A stretch of DNA of 64,000 bases from Rhizophlyctis rosea (lineage: Eukaryota; Chytridiomycota; Chytridiomycetes; Rhizophlyctidales; Rhizophlyctidaceae). The number at the start of each line of letters is the position of its first letter. Within the stretch, counting starts at the first letter, position 1. The stretch is from contig JADGJC010000193.1 of the NCBI GenBank assembly GCA_027596075.1, positions 7,383 to 71,382 on the forward strand. The letters run 5' to 3'. The notes below the pieces were generated by a model. It ran no database searches. It was not told where the DNA came from and saw only the letters and a list, made by a program, of their open reading frames with translations. Both the position numbers and the translations under genes were made by a program. Below are positions 33,327 through 45,377 of this stretch, in pieces.

Positions 33327-36300
33327 TCAACGTCCCCCTCCCCTTCCATGCCCCCTAAGAATCCGCCCATCCCTCCCTTTCCGACTCCGCCTAACTGGTG
33401 CCACAACAACAGAAGGACCCGCAGCTGCTCCCCCACCATCATCACTGTCCGCCCCACCGGAATCTGTCCCGGAGACATATGAGGCAGATGGCGGCATTAT
33501 GCCGCTCGGACCACCATGCTTCACGTTCATTGGTCCTGTCGTTCCCACAAGGCCCCCGGCTGGCAGTGCAGTAGTAGCAGCACCACCACCACCCCCCCTC
33601 CCATCCATCGCCCCACCCCCTCCACCCCAACCCAATCCCATTTTGGAACCCACTCATCTGACCCGCCCCACCAACATCAAACACCCCACTACTACCACTA
33701 CCTCCCCTCCCGACCTCCAACCCTTGCTGGAAAGCATTCGCCTCCACGCCCTTCATCTGTTCCCCAACACCAGATAAAACAGATTTCGCAAACTCCTGCG
33801 CCTGTATGAGAAGCAACAGTGATCAGGAAAGTTCTGTAGTAGGTGGATCTACACCTCTCCCTCACAAGTGACAAAATCTCCACACAATCCATTACGCCCC
33901 ACACCACACAAGTACATCAAACACGAATGGAAACTCACACCAACAAGCTGCGACTGGGCTTGCTGTAACTCCGTCACCAACCTCCGGTTCTCCGCTTGCG
34001 AATCATTCACCTTCGCATTGCTCACATGGATCTCCTGCTGCATTTCAAAGCAAAGTTAGATCAGGGGGATTGGCACTGAACAAAATATGCACTTGCCTGC
34101 TTTTCCGAAAGCAGCTTTCTCAAATCCGATCCGTCGTACTCAGCACTCAACTCCTCATGAGCAACGTCGAGTGAAACCTTCAGTTGTTCTATCTCCTTGA
34201 CGAGGTCGGCGTTGCGGGATTTGAGCGTAAAGTTCTCGCGGCCTAGATATCAAGAATCAATGCCAGAACAAACAAAACGCGGTTGACCATCAATAAACAA
34301 ACCTTTACGTTTGCTCTCCGCTTCCGCATCTTCAACTGCTTTCTCATGCCTTCCTAAGTAGTCGATAATGGCAGTGGCGGGAACTTCCGTACCCTGATTC
34401 GCACGGATGATTGCAATCAGAAAAGATGTATTGAACATGGAACTGCTGCCAAATATATGCCTACCGGATTTGCGGAGAGTTCGTTACGGCGGCAGGAACA
34501 CGTGACGGAGTCCTAAAGAACGCATCAGTACAATCCAAACAGTTTGATGATCTCTTTTCCACCATACCCAGTAGAACTTCTCCTTAGCCTCCAAAGTCTT
34601 CGCCCTCGCCGAATGCGTCTCAGCCGCTCGCATTGCTTCTTGCTCTCCCTTCTCTTCCTTCTAAACAGATCAGCGAATTGAGCATTTGTCTCCAAGATTT
34701 CGGATTCTTCGAAGAGATCACATACCGCTGCTCGGATAGTTGCAGAAAGGTCTGCGCGCTCAGTTGCAAGGCGTTTGGCTTCCTGTAATACTTGTGAGCC
34801 TTTGTAACTCAAATGACAAATCGATTTGATCAACATACGGTTTCCCTAGACATTAAATGCGGGCGGAGACACAGAGGCGTGGTAGCAGCGAGAAGTACGA
34901 AAGCCATTTCCGGAGAATCTTCCGCACAGAAAAAGGTCGAAACTCTTCCCCCACTGCTCCCTGTTGCATTCAGCCAGTCAGCATATTATCTTCATTGGAA
35001 GTCAGCAACCCGAGCAAACATGGCATCATTACCAAGTAGCTTGCCACCCGTCTCATAATCTAAAAGGATGACAAATTAGAGAACTGATGGGCCAGACAAA
35101 AGCGTGAGCGAACTGAACACACCTCGCACGGTCAACGGCGTGGAATAGAAGATGACTTGATCGACACTGCCGAGCCTACGAGAGATATGCAAAATCAGCT
35201 GACAGGATCGTTTAGCCTGATTACCATCGCCTTCTTACTTTTGTGCCGCAAGCGTGCGAATCACTCCTAGCCTATATAAAAATCAATAAGTCTGAAACAC
35301 CACTAAAGAATGAATGTGCAGATGAACTTACATGACAGACAACTTCTTCGGGTCATCGGCTTGCTTCCCCTTCTCACTCTTCTCCCTCTTCTCCCTTCCA
35401 GAAAACTCTCCCTGTTCATCAAAAAGTCCGACTCGGTAACCGTTTTCCAGGAGGAATGGCATCAGTCCCCTTGCAACAGAGACCATGGACCACCACAACA
35501 GAATGTGGCAAAGGATGTTGCTGAAGAAGCTGGAGGAGGGATACGTCCTTTTCCACGGGATTGACTTTCATAACCTGATCACAAACCATAAGAAACAGAA
35601 GGAAGTTCAAGCAGTGTTTGAACGCACATGATGGGAGATAACACCAATCATCGAAACTTCATCGTGGACGGGTTTCTTCACATCGTCCTTTCCGAAAAAT
35701 GCCTGAAGTCCACCCTTAATGGTGCCCGCCAGCTCTTCCAAGGACTTTCCGATCGACCTGCGACGACGTAGAGATGAACCGTTATCTTGTGCGCCGGCCG
35801 ATACATGTGATTCGTATGCTTGCTCAAGATCTTGCACTATTGAATGAAATCAGATATGGATGCACAACAAATGGACCGTGCCAACTGGACATTGGTCAAT
35901 CATCATTAAAGCAACATGGTGAACTAACATGTGATGGTAGGCAATGCCCGCCGTGCTCGACATCCTTGACTCGTAAGAACGGCCATAACATGTTTGGGCT
36001 GTCCTTTTACTATCAGGAACATGATGTAGTGACTCGGTGGTACAGGCATCGAGCAAATCATGTTGGAGATTTGGCAGCGGTTGTCTTGTAAACATCCTTG
36101 AATTGCAACTCCTTGTTCTTCAGAACCGGTCCAAACCACGCCATACACCCACTGATGAATACGTGGGTAAGCAATGGTGGTTCAAATCGAATGGCATGAT
36201 ATTGATCCAACCTCGCCCTTCTCTTCCTCCCTCTCCTTATCACTAATCCACGGAAGAGCCTTGTACATATCCAAGATGGTATCAGCTTTATTTCCTCCTC

Positions 36301-36586
36301 GCAGCCGACCAGTGACATGAAGAGTAGAATGAGCCTCGATGTCGTATTCTGCCAACGGAAGTCTGTGAGAATTGACCAAATCATCCCGTGACCTTACCGA
36401 CATACCAGACAACATAAAACGCTCATCCAAACATCGACCTCTGTACATCAACACCACAAGATGACTCGGACAGTCTCCCCTGTCTTGAATCTGCGTCTTC
36501 ACCTCCCCAATGCACATCGAACTATCTACATCCACTACTAACATCCGACCACCCAATGTTCTAACGAAAATTTGATACGTCCCGAG
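33327..36586 (-). CDS. ubiquitin-like/coiled-coil family protein, copy 2 (block 2)
   Basis: The ubiquitin fold starts at YQIFVRTLGGRM (36.58 kb) and ends STLHVTGRLRGGN, followed by ADTILDMYKALPW. It contains a 43-nt intron-like stretch (about 36.4 kb) whose removal would break the frame, so it is probably translated. Later modules: NRCQISNMICSM ... FLIVKGQP ... ARRALPTIT (35.95-36.1 kb), RRRSIGKSLEELAGTI (35.75 kb), KDVSLLQLLQQH (35.55 kb), DQVIFYSTPL and GGKLLGNDAMF (35.05-35.15 kb), VPATAIIDYLGRHEKAVED (34.35 kb) with coiled coils, and a Gly-rich tail ending VRRSRKGRDG. A one-base shift near 35,484 interrupts the D-x-LL module. The same frame continues upstream into CDK1 sequence. Confidence 0.6.
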
Positions 36587-37620
36587 CTCTTGGGCGTTTG
36601 CCATGTCCACCTGGCCGTCGGCGTTGGCGAATTGCGTGTACACGGGGAATTCATTCATGTTGGCATACGGCTGCTTAACATTGAAGTACGGATGAGCCAA
36701 CGCCCGCCTGGCCGAGATGCGGTTTGCCGGGTCGTAGGCCAGGAGTTTCTAATTCGGATGAAGGGTCTTCGCAACTATGAAAGTCTGAGATTTTGGATCA
36801 TATGCCGCAACTCACGCTCAGCAGATCGATACCCTCCGGTTCGAGGTTCGGCAAGAGCTTCGACAGGTCCTGCGGCGCCCAGTTCGGGAGCTTTGTTTCC
36901 AGTCTGGGAGTTGTTGGATGCCCGGCCACATGTCTTCTGATGGGGTGCTGAGGATTCTGAATGTGACGAGGAGAGGGTCGGAAATGTCAGCTGTCTCTCC
37001 TCTTGTAACTTCGATCGCCCAAACGCGGCAGGGTCGTTTGCCTCACCTGAAGATCCGGAAAATCTCATCAATCTGGGAATCCCCCCCGAAGAACGGACGT
37101 CCCGAGCACAATTCCGCAAAGATGCATCCCACAGTCCACATGTCCACCACCGTCGAGTAGTGCTTTGAGCCCAAAAGAATCTCGGGCGCGCGGTACCACA
37201 GCGTCACGACTTCGTGGGTGTATGTCCGTAGCGGGATGCCGAAGGTGCGGGCAAGACCAAAGTCCGCGAGTTTGAGGTTGCCTTCATGGTCTATGAGCAC
37301 TGTGGTGTTCGTCAGCATCAAAATCAACAGTGGTGTTCGTCAGTATCAAAATCGACGCCCAGCAGTGCCTGGATGGAATTACACTTACAATGCTGTGTTT
37401 TGAGATCCCGATGCAGAATGCGATGGCATTGGCAGAAGTTGATTCCTTTCATGAGTTGCCAGAGGTAGCTCTATATGTGTGTATGGTTCCTATATGAGTA
37501 CCTTACATGCAAAAGACATTCGGGCCATGGCCCCACACATACCCTGATGAGCTGAGGTGCCAATCGGCCCAGTACAGAGTCCATGTTCTCCTTCAAATCG
37601 TGATCCATGCGATGACAATG
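36587..37620 (-). pseudogene. CDK1 (CDC28/cdc2) fragment fused to ubiquitin-like copy 2
   Basis: Blocks read in order: [60 protein letters not shown] with the T-loop [19 protein letters not shown], then [13 protein letters not shown] and DEIFRIF. After a one-base shift near 36,893 come LPNWAPQDL and EGIDLLS, then KLLAYDPANRISARRALAHP. These are catalytic and T-loop parts of CDK1; the Gly-rich loop and PSTAIRE helix are missing. The last exon runs on without a stop (HPYFNVKQPYANMNEF) straight into the ubiquitin fold. A duplicated intron/exon piece and a 27-bp tandem duplication at about 37301-37350 also damage it. Confidence 0.75.
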
Positions 37621-37755
37621 GAAGAAGATGTCTCCCTTCATGAGTTGCCAGAGGTAGCTCTACGTGTGTGTGTTGGTTCCTTTATTAGACCTTGTATGCA
37701 TAAGCATCCCATTCGGGCCATCGCCCTACACGTACCCTGATGAGCTGAGGTGTCT
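37459..37755. repeat. internal duplication inside the CDK1 fragment
   Basis: About 105-115 bp occur twice (about 37459-37565 and 37641-37755): ATGAGTTGCCAGAGGTAGCT through CCCTGATGAGCTGAGGTG. They carry the end of the exon coding APQLIR, an intron, and the start of the next exon. The copies differ at several positions, so the duplication is not an assembly stutter of identical reads. Confidence 0.75.
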
Positions 37756-37799
37756 GATGGGGAGATGCTTCCTTCCCAATTTCTCCTCTCGAGCGAGGA

Positions 37800-38200
37800 C
37801 GGGAGTCATTCAAAGCCCTTTGTTGTTGCTCCAGATCGTCCAAGTCAGCCGTCATCCCAGCCAAGTCGTCGTCCATAGACGTAAGACTCTCCTTGTTTCG
37901 ATCCAATGTTTGGGCACCTGTTTTGGACTGTGATGTCAAACTCTGCTCCATCCCAACCCGCATTGTCCGTAGCCGTTGAGCCGCTTGATGTAGATGCGCC
38001 AGCTGCTGATGTTGCTTTCTCAATTTCTCCACCACAGCATCCCAATCTTTTCCTTCGGAAAGAGATTCTGTCACGAGAGACTGCTCTTCGGTCATTTGTC
38101 GGAGCATCGCAACTTGAGCTTTGAGGAATTCCAACTCCGTCAGGCGGATGTTCATGGTATCCATCAGTTCGTTTTCGAGCACGTCCTGCTGACGAAGTGC
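37800..38200 (-). pseudogene. coiled-coil protein fragment joined to the CDK1 piece
   Basis: An open block of strong heptads: VLENELMDTMNIRLTELEFL, VEKLRKQHQQLAHLHQAAQ and DDLAGMTADLDDLEQQQRA. It then runs into the duplicated CDK1 exon end (TPQLIR) and its donor. A long coiled coil is clear, but I cannot name the parent protein. It is another cargo piece on the minus strand. Confidence 0.45.
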
Positions 38201-38289
38201 CGTTGTCTTTGGGCTCGTCGTTCTGTGATGAGGGTGGTGGTATTGTGGACGCCGATGGACGATTGGCAGTGGGCTGATGATGATTTCCG

Positions 38290-39010
38290 GCTTTTTCTCT
38301 TCCCAACTTTATCCACACCGGAAATCCGCAACCGCTCCATGCTCGACTTCGCTCCACCTCCAACTTCCACGACTTCAACTTCACCCTCGGCTTCGTGGAT
38401 TCAGTGTCGATAGGTGATTTCCGGTTGTGGATTCCTCCAGGTGAGTCTTCCCTCCCCCTCAAACAGACTACTAACGAAAGCGGAAGGCGGTTGGGCCCCC
38501 GGTAATGAACTCAAGCCTTTTTGGCCATCTGGATACTTTGGACTGCCTCTGGCATGTTCCTTGGGTCGCTCTTTGCGGAGCCTTATCCGGAAGTTGCTGG
38601 TCCCGTCTTGCTCCGCTTGTGTGCGGTTGTCGTATGTGGAGGTGAATGTTCCGACGGCGGTGTGCGGCATCAAGTCGAACATCACTCTTTTTGGTGATGA
38701 ACTCCTAGCTCCTAGCATGGCTGTGTCATGAGGATGTCTTTGGAACTTTGTCTATTCAGGCTTTCTTGGTTACTCCGTGTTTGCACCGTCCGAGGACTTC
38801 ACCAAAGCTACGGCAGTTCGTGCACCAAAACTTTTGGGTCGTGAGAACGGCACCAGTATCACAGGTCCATAGCAAGATCAAGAAAACTCGCTTCATGTAT
38901 CAAGGTCCATGTATAGAATCTAGGATTTGTATAGCTTTTAGTGTTTGTATTATAAATTCATGCGCGGATTGTTGCATGCGCTGTATGCAGCGATAACTTT
39001 TGATAGCTAG
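38290..39010 (+). ncRNA. hairpin cassette B (block 2)
   Basis: It has the same plan as cassette A: a pyrimidine-rich first part, an intron from GTGAGT (about 38441) to an AG near 38490 with ACTACTAAC, then a conserved second exon. Hairpins: AGCC-TTTTT-GGCC (38514-38526), ATCAC-loop-GTGAT (38681-38698), CATGGC-TGT-GTCATG (38716-38730, with one G-T pair), GTCGT-GAGA-ACGGC (38838-38851, a GNRA loop) and CGCTG-TATG-CAGCG (38979-38992). Confidence 0.5.
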
Positions 39011-39029
39011 ACCACTAGGATTCATGCAT

Positions 39030-39200
39030 ATCGTGTATATGTATAGCTAGAGTAGTGGGAAGGGTGGAAAGGTGGGGCCGCGGTGGGGACGGTGGGGACG
39101 GTGGGGATGTGGGGATTGTGAGGGTTTGAGACGGCGGGATGTTCGTGGGGGTGGGAACTTGGATGGGCAATAGCATTCGTCATCAAATTACTATTACTGA
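39030..39200 (+). repeat. G-rich minisatellite between convergent units
   Basis: Tandem GGTGGGGAC-like words separate the end of cassette B from the end of copy 3. A homologous stretch is at 48140-48300. Runs of four G could form quadruplexes on the plus strand. Confidence 0.6.
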
Positions 39201-39499
39201 ATGTCGCCGCATCTCCGTTCATGTATTGTTCGAATCGTGTGCATCCATTTGCCTGTTTTCGTGCTTCCCCAAATTTTGAAAGTCTGTTGTCCTGTTAGTC
39301 ATCAAGAGCCGCGTGCTGTCTCGCCATCCGTGCAAACGTCCCATCTATAGTATTCAAGTCTTTTGCTTTCGCTCGTATCAAAATTTCCAACATCATTCAG
39401 CACAATGACCTATCACTCCTTGTGGAATTCAATGCAAACGATTACAAAATCAAATCCTGCACGTGAAACAAATTCCCGTCACATGTCCCCCCTACTACT

Positions 39500-42400
39500 C
39501 TAACCACTACTCCCTCCGCCCCCACCTGATCCTCCAACACCCCCGCTAACCCCCGCCTTGCTCTTCCTCAACCCACTCATAACATTCGCAACCGGCACAG
39601 CCGCAATGAGCGTACCCGCATTCCCACTACCCCCACCAGGACTTGGTCCACCTACACTAGTAGTGATAGGAAGAGATGGAGCAGGATCAACCTCCATCCC
39701 CTCAACCCCCCCATCATCTCCGCCACCAAAACCATCGACGATCATACCGCCTCCTCCACCTCCACCATCACCCAATGCACTCCCACCCATCCCCTCAACC
39801 CCATCCCCTGCCACATTCTGTGCCGCACTCCCAACCCCAACCCCAACACCCAACCCAAATCCAACATCCAACCCAACCCCGATCCCCAATCCACTACCAG
39901 CAGGAACACTCAACCCTACCCCACCTCCTCCCCCCGCGACCAGCATCATGCCCTGTTGCTTCCCCATGCCTCGGCGCGTTCCAGCTGGGCAGGAAGCTTT
40001 GCAAGGGTGGATTGGTATGCAGCTTCTGTGACTGCCCATGATTGACGTTCCTGAGTATTGGGCGACAGATGTGATTAGTGCCGCTCACGTATTTTGCTCA
40101 TGCGGCATCTCAGAAATACCTGCCAAGCATTCCCGTGTTGAGCTGTACACTCCCTCCACCCACAAAGTTACACCTTCTCCTTTATCCCCTTTCAATGTTT
40201 CAACACAGACAGTGGAACTAACCTGAATACGATCGGCATTCAAAGACTCTAACTGCCTCTTCAACTCCTGATTCTCTTTCGCAAGTTCATCTGCACGGAA
40301 CTGAATTCGTGACGGTGTAAATAGAGAGAAAGAACAGATCAACTGACATCAAAATGACATTACCTTTTCTTTTTGATGTTCCTGACGCGCCACTGAACCC
40401 GCACGCTCTTCGCTATTCACTTGATAAAGGGCATCCAGCTCACGGTTCTTATCGGAGAGGTCCTTCTTCAACTGTTCTGTGTCTTTCTCTAGAACAGCAA
40501 GTCAGCAACGACAACTTTTGGGCATTTATACCCATCAAAATACTAACCATACTGCTTCCGAAGCTGTGTCTTCTCCAACTCCACTTTCGACAATGCGTCC
40601 TCGGCACGGGCAACAATATTTATGACTGCGGCAGTGCTCAAGTCCGCACCCTTGAATATCCAAAATTGTGAATGCACAATCTGGGATGATTGATGATCAA
40701 GGTAATACATACCGGTTTTGTGTCGTGAACCGTTCGACGGAATTTAGACTCGACATAGTCCTGAAAAGTTCAATCAGCATAACATACTTCTGATTGTAAA
40801 TGTGATGCAATGACATACGAAGTAGAATCGCTCGTTGTGTTGGAGTGCCACTGCTTTGTCTGCCTCGGTTCGAGCCCTAAGTTTACTCAACTGCAAACAA
40901 CACATCAATTGACGCCAGACGAGAGCTCATGATAAGTAATAACGTACCTTCTGCTTCTCCTCCTCCTTGATCCGCTCAACATCCTCCAACGCTTTCTGCG
41001 AAGTCTATAATTGCTACATGAGCTAACTCGTCGTCAGATCTTGTACAGTAAGACATTTACCTTTTGCATTTTATCGAATGCATTCCTAAGGCATCTTGGC
41101 ATGACCGATTGAACAAGCGTCGAAGTGTTGTCGTCGAGGCGACGCGACGGACAAAAAGACGTCACCTGTCCACCCTTGGGACCTGTGATGCCGGAATATC
41201 AGTACAACTGATATTCACGATTCAGCATGAGTTTGCTGATTACCCAAAAGAGATGTGCACAATTCATAGTCTAGGAAAATAATGTTATTGAAGTCTGTAG
41301 ATCACAAATGGACTTGACACGAATACATACCTGCAACCGTTGAAATCGGATCAAAAATGATGACGTGGCCCGCATCATTACACCTGGAATTGCTCATTGA
41401 ATCAGAAACCGCTCGATAACCCATATAAAATGATTCATCCTGAGGAACATACTCCAACTTCTTCAAAATAGAGCGCATCCCCAAACTGTTGACGAAGTAT
41501 CTGAGAATGATGTCCATCAAAATCAATGCTCATTCACAAGTGACTCACATCACTGTCGCCCCCCTCTTCTTCTTCTTGTTTTTCTTCTCTTTTTCGTTCC
41601 CCTTCTGCGGTTCAGGAATCTCCACCCCGTTCTCATCATACACCGCAACATCAAATTTGTTCTCACGCAAATAAAATGCCAAACCGTGTCCAGTAGGCAT
41701 GTCGGGTACCACGATTAATGAGAGAGGGGTAGATAATTGGTGGAGTTCTTTGAGAAGTCAGACGTCTGGATCCGTGGAGTCGGCATAAACTACCTGTGTA
41801 CTTTGTCAGGACATTGAGGTAAGACGGAGGCATCATCATCAAAACTTGCATTATGGGAAACTTTCCCATCCGTGATCACACCCCCCTCATTTTCATTCCC
41901 GCCCTCCTTCCTACCCATCAGCAAGTCCAGACTACCCCTAACCCCGCATCCAATCAGCCCAGCCAGTCCGCCAGCAGCTGCGGACAAGGATAAGCGCCGT
42001 TTACTCTCCGTTGGAGGATGTTGCGGTTGTTGTGTTTGAGATGGTGGTTTATACTCATTGGCCACCTGCTCGACCCGTTGGCCTATGGAAGAAGATTTAA
42101 CATCCCAAATTTGTGACGCACACAGCCAATTGCTGAGTGGAAAGTCTCAAGCAGGCTTTAACATGAAACACTAACGGGTGGTGTCCGCGGCTGCTCGCCG
42201 GCTTGTGCACTTCATCTGTTCCAGCGATGCCTTGATTTGAGTTGGGATGCCTTTAACGATCAAGAACACCACGCAGTGATTGGATCCAACGGTGTAGCAA
42301 CCAAGATTTTGCAGGACGCGTGCACGTTGATCTTCAATTCCCTGGTATATTTCTGGAACTTTGGAACTATTGCCGTTCCAACAGATTCCATAACAAAACT

Positions 42401-42854
42401 GAATAGGATGGAATTAAGTCAGAGATGACTTCACGGGCACCAAGCAACGATTGTGTGAAACGTTCTTACATCATCCGGGAACAAACCACCATTGCCATTC
42501 AACCATGGCAACCCGTTATACATATCCAGAATCTGTTCCATCCGACTTCCACCTAGTAGCCGACACGTCACATGGACCGTTGAACCTTGTCGGATGTTGC
42601 ATCCTGCACGGAACCGGTTGCCATTAAGTGATGAGAAGTTTATGAGTCTAACATCGGAGCATCATACCCAATACAGTTTCACTATCTGTGAGTTGCTTTC
42701 CTTCAAAAATCAGACATTGCTGGTTAAGAGGAATGCCATCCGTTTCCATGACTCTGATTTTCAGGTCATGCACCAAGCTAGATCTCACGACCTCATGCAT
42801 AATGGTCTGTCCCCGCAGAGTGTGAAGCATGATCTGAGTAGGCAGTTCTGCGCT
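39500..42854 (-). CDS. ubiquitin-like/coiled-coil family protein, copy 3 (block 3)
   Basis: The ubiquitin fold spans two exons: QIMLHTLRGQT, DGIPLNQQCLIFEGKQLTD, then after an intron NIRQGSTVHVTCRLLGGSR and MEQILDMYNGLPWLNG. Further modules: CVVFLIVKGIPTQIKASLEQ ... RRAAADTT (42.2-42.3 kb), KRRLSLSAAAGGLAG (42.0 kb), a D-V-x-LL module at 41.76 kb where a TGA (41758-41760) stands for the Lys of copy 1, HVIIFDP and SLLGNQQ (41.2-41.35 kb), RFYFDYVESKFRR and LSTAAVINIVARAED (40.65-40.85 kb) with coiled coils, and a Gly-rich tail with LRKSKAG. Upstream it splices at phase 0 to the 11-residue-repeat module. Confidence 0.6.
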
Positions 42855-42913
42855 CTGCAGAGTATTGTCAAAAAGCCTGGACACGATAGTATAACAAGCG
42901 AATATGGACAAAC

Positions 42914-43553
42914 CGTGGCACTTGGAACGCCCTCGCGAACTGTATCTTTGACAATCTCGATGGTGTCTTCGACACCCATTTTGAGGCGTTCTTCTTCCGC
43001 TTTGGCGAAGTCTGTCGCAGTGGCCGCCGCTTGTCTTGCGCTTTCGAGTTTTTCCTTCGAGTAGTCTTTGACGCGACCGTATTCTTCCTTTGCTTTTGCG
43101 GGAATGCGACGGAGGTTGTTCATCGTGTCAGATGCCTGCAACTGCGTTAGTCTTGAAATGGGATCCGGAACGATTACGCACAATTCTTCTCACCTTGCCC
43201 TTCACTTGATCAGCATCCTCAATCCCATCTCCCAACTCATGCCCCTCCCCGTCCCAAGCTTCTCCGAGCTTGTCCGCCACATAGTGCCCTTCCCGTTTGA
43301 TGCCATCCTTCCATTCCTCCGCATTGCGCTCGATACCTTCCTTCCATTCTTCTCCCGTACGCTCGATGCCCTCCTTCCACTCATGTCCCTCTCGTTTGAT
43401 GCCATCTTTCCATTCTGCCGCTTTGTCCTTGCCATATCTGTGCATGTTTCTGAAGCCGTTCTGCCCGTTTGGTTGGTCGAGGTAAAGGTGGTCTTTGCCA
43501 TGCCCATCGTCAAAAAGGTGCTTGTGAACGTGTTCGTAAACAGTGCGAACAGT
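42914..43553 (-). CDS. 11-residue-repeat amphipathic module (LEA-like), part of block 3 cargo
   Basis: Two exons joined at phase 0. The first contains four 11-residue repeats of the form WK(D/E)GI(K/E)Rxxxx (WKDGIKREGHE, WKEGIERTGEE, WKEGIERNAEE, WKDGIKREGHY). Eleven-residue amphipathic repeats are typical of LEA and lipid-binding proteins. The second is a charged helix (YGRVKDYSKEKLESARQAA). Upstream the frame is open to an acceptor at 43553 that fits phase 0 after the Clf1-like exon, through VRTVYEHVHKHLF. Downstream it ends VPSAT and splices to the ubiquitin fold of copy 3. It may be a separate captured gene or the tail of the Clf1-like gene. Confidence 0.5.
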
Positions 43554-43635
43554 CTAATGCATGATGCCCAAGATGAGTTGCATTACTCTTACAAAAGAAA
43601 CTCCGGAAACCCATGCACCACCTCAATGAACTCAC

Positions 43636-45294
43636 CTCAGCATGCGCCGTCCTCTCCAACAACCTCTCATACAATTTCCTCACCCTCTTCCACTCCCCCT
43701 CCCCAACCTCAAAATCAATATACCCCCTCCAAAGCACCTCCGGCATATCTAACACCTCCTGTCCAACCGCAATCTCAAACAACCCCCTCGCCCTCTCCGA
43801 ATCCCCAAGCATACTTTCAAGCTCCGCGTACTTAATCCACCCGTACACGCTGCCACTGTAACAAGAAAGATATTTCTGATACAGAACGCGCACACGATCA
43901 AACTCGCGAAGTTGGAGTTCAAGCTCAATGTATCCTTGGAACAGCTTTTCTGTCGGGCAGAGACCGAGGGCTTGGTCGAGGAGTGTGCGGGCTGCGGTGA
44001 GGTCTTTTTGGCGGATGAGGAATTTGGCGTAGAGGAGCCAGAGTTTGTCGAAGGTGAAGGTTTCGTGGGGAATGAGTTTGAGGGCTTGGGCGTAGACTTT
44101 TTTCGTGCGGGTATAGTCCTAATTAACAAAGTTTGTGAATGTCATGCCCAAGTACATTCATAAGAAACCCGTTCCAAACACAAACGGTACATACCTTAGC
44201 CTGCGTCTCCTCCCAAATAGCGTAACGAATCCACAAATAAATATACCGCCGCCAAAACCGCTTCTCATTCACCGGCGGAACCTGCGCAATCGCCTGTTCG
44301 TACAAGTCCCGGATCTTCTCCGTGTTTCCCATCAATCCCTCCAAGCGAGCATAGTCAAACCAAATGTCGTAGTTCTTCGGGTTATTTGCAAGCTCCTAAA
44401 ACCATCATATGTCAGTCTCCGCTGGACGATTCTACGATGCTCTCTTTCCTCGAATACCCACATCCTCATACTTGACCCTCCTCTTCCCCACCACAACATC
44501 CTCAATCCCCTCCTTAGCGCCGTACTGTTTCTCGAACTGTGTGTAGACGTTGTACAGGTTTTCCGCTTGTCCCTTTGGTAGTTTCTCGCGCGCATATTTG
44601 AAGATGAAGCGGGCGCGCTCAAGCTCCTTCTGCCGAGTTTCGAAGCGGGCGAATGACACGTATATGTTTTGATCGATGAACTCGTCGCCTAGCGTTTTTA
44701 TGCATTGCTGGTAGATCTCTCGTGCGTTGTCTGTGTTATGGGTTACATGGCGTCAGGGTGGGAATCTTCCCCCACGCAACTTTGCCTTGCGTCATGGGCA
44801 AACAGAAGTTGTTTTCACATACCAATGCGAGCAACAGATTCCTCAAACTTTGCCCATTCTAACCAGTTCTTCGGCTGTGGATGAACATTGACGAATCTCC
44901 GATAAATCTCTCGCGCGCGGTCCGTCTCGTGATATCTCTTCTCAAACTTGATGTATGCCGCCCACGCCTCCTCGCTTGCTTCCCACTTCATCCATCGTTC
45001 AAACACTTGGCGCGGTCCAGCCGCATTGTCCAGCAACTCTTCCATATAGATGTATTTGAACCAGAACACATCCACGCGCGGCAGGATCGAGACGGCTCGA
45101 TCGAAGATGTTTCGTGCCCGGTTGATGTTTTTGTGTTTCATTTCCATCTCGGCGTAGCGGAGCCAGAGGGCCTGGTTGAAGGGCTCAACAATTATCGACC
45201 TTTCAAACGAAGCTCTGGATAAAGTAAAAGAGATCGAGAAGCTATCAGTCACTTACAAAGCTCGGTACAGGACATATACATCATTGTCATCCAT
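43636..45294 (-). CDS. Clf1/crooked-neck HAT-repeat protein lacking its N-terminal repeats
   Basis: Five exons (45294-45257, 45214-44823, 44730-44462, 44395-44195, 44118-43636) keep frame through 461 codons. The HAT repeats are those of splicing factor Clf1/CRNKL1: [75 protein letters not shown] and [14 protein letters not shown]. The parent joins the Prp19-associated spliceosome complex. Here the first two or so HATs are missing, replaced by a 13-codon exon ([12 protein letters not shown]). The last exon stops being Clf1-like after [13 protein letters not shown] and continues into the 11-residue-repeat module. Intact frame over four introns argues against simple decay. It directly follows the Rpn7-like gene. 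Confidence 0.7.
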
Positions 45295-45377
45295 ATGTGT
45301 TCCCTCTCCCATCTCTAATCAACCTTCCAGATTCCCATAAATGTCATTAATGAATCCGGTTGAAAGTCTCTGGCCAC

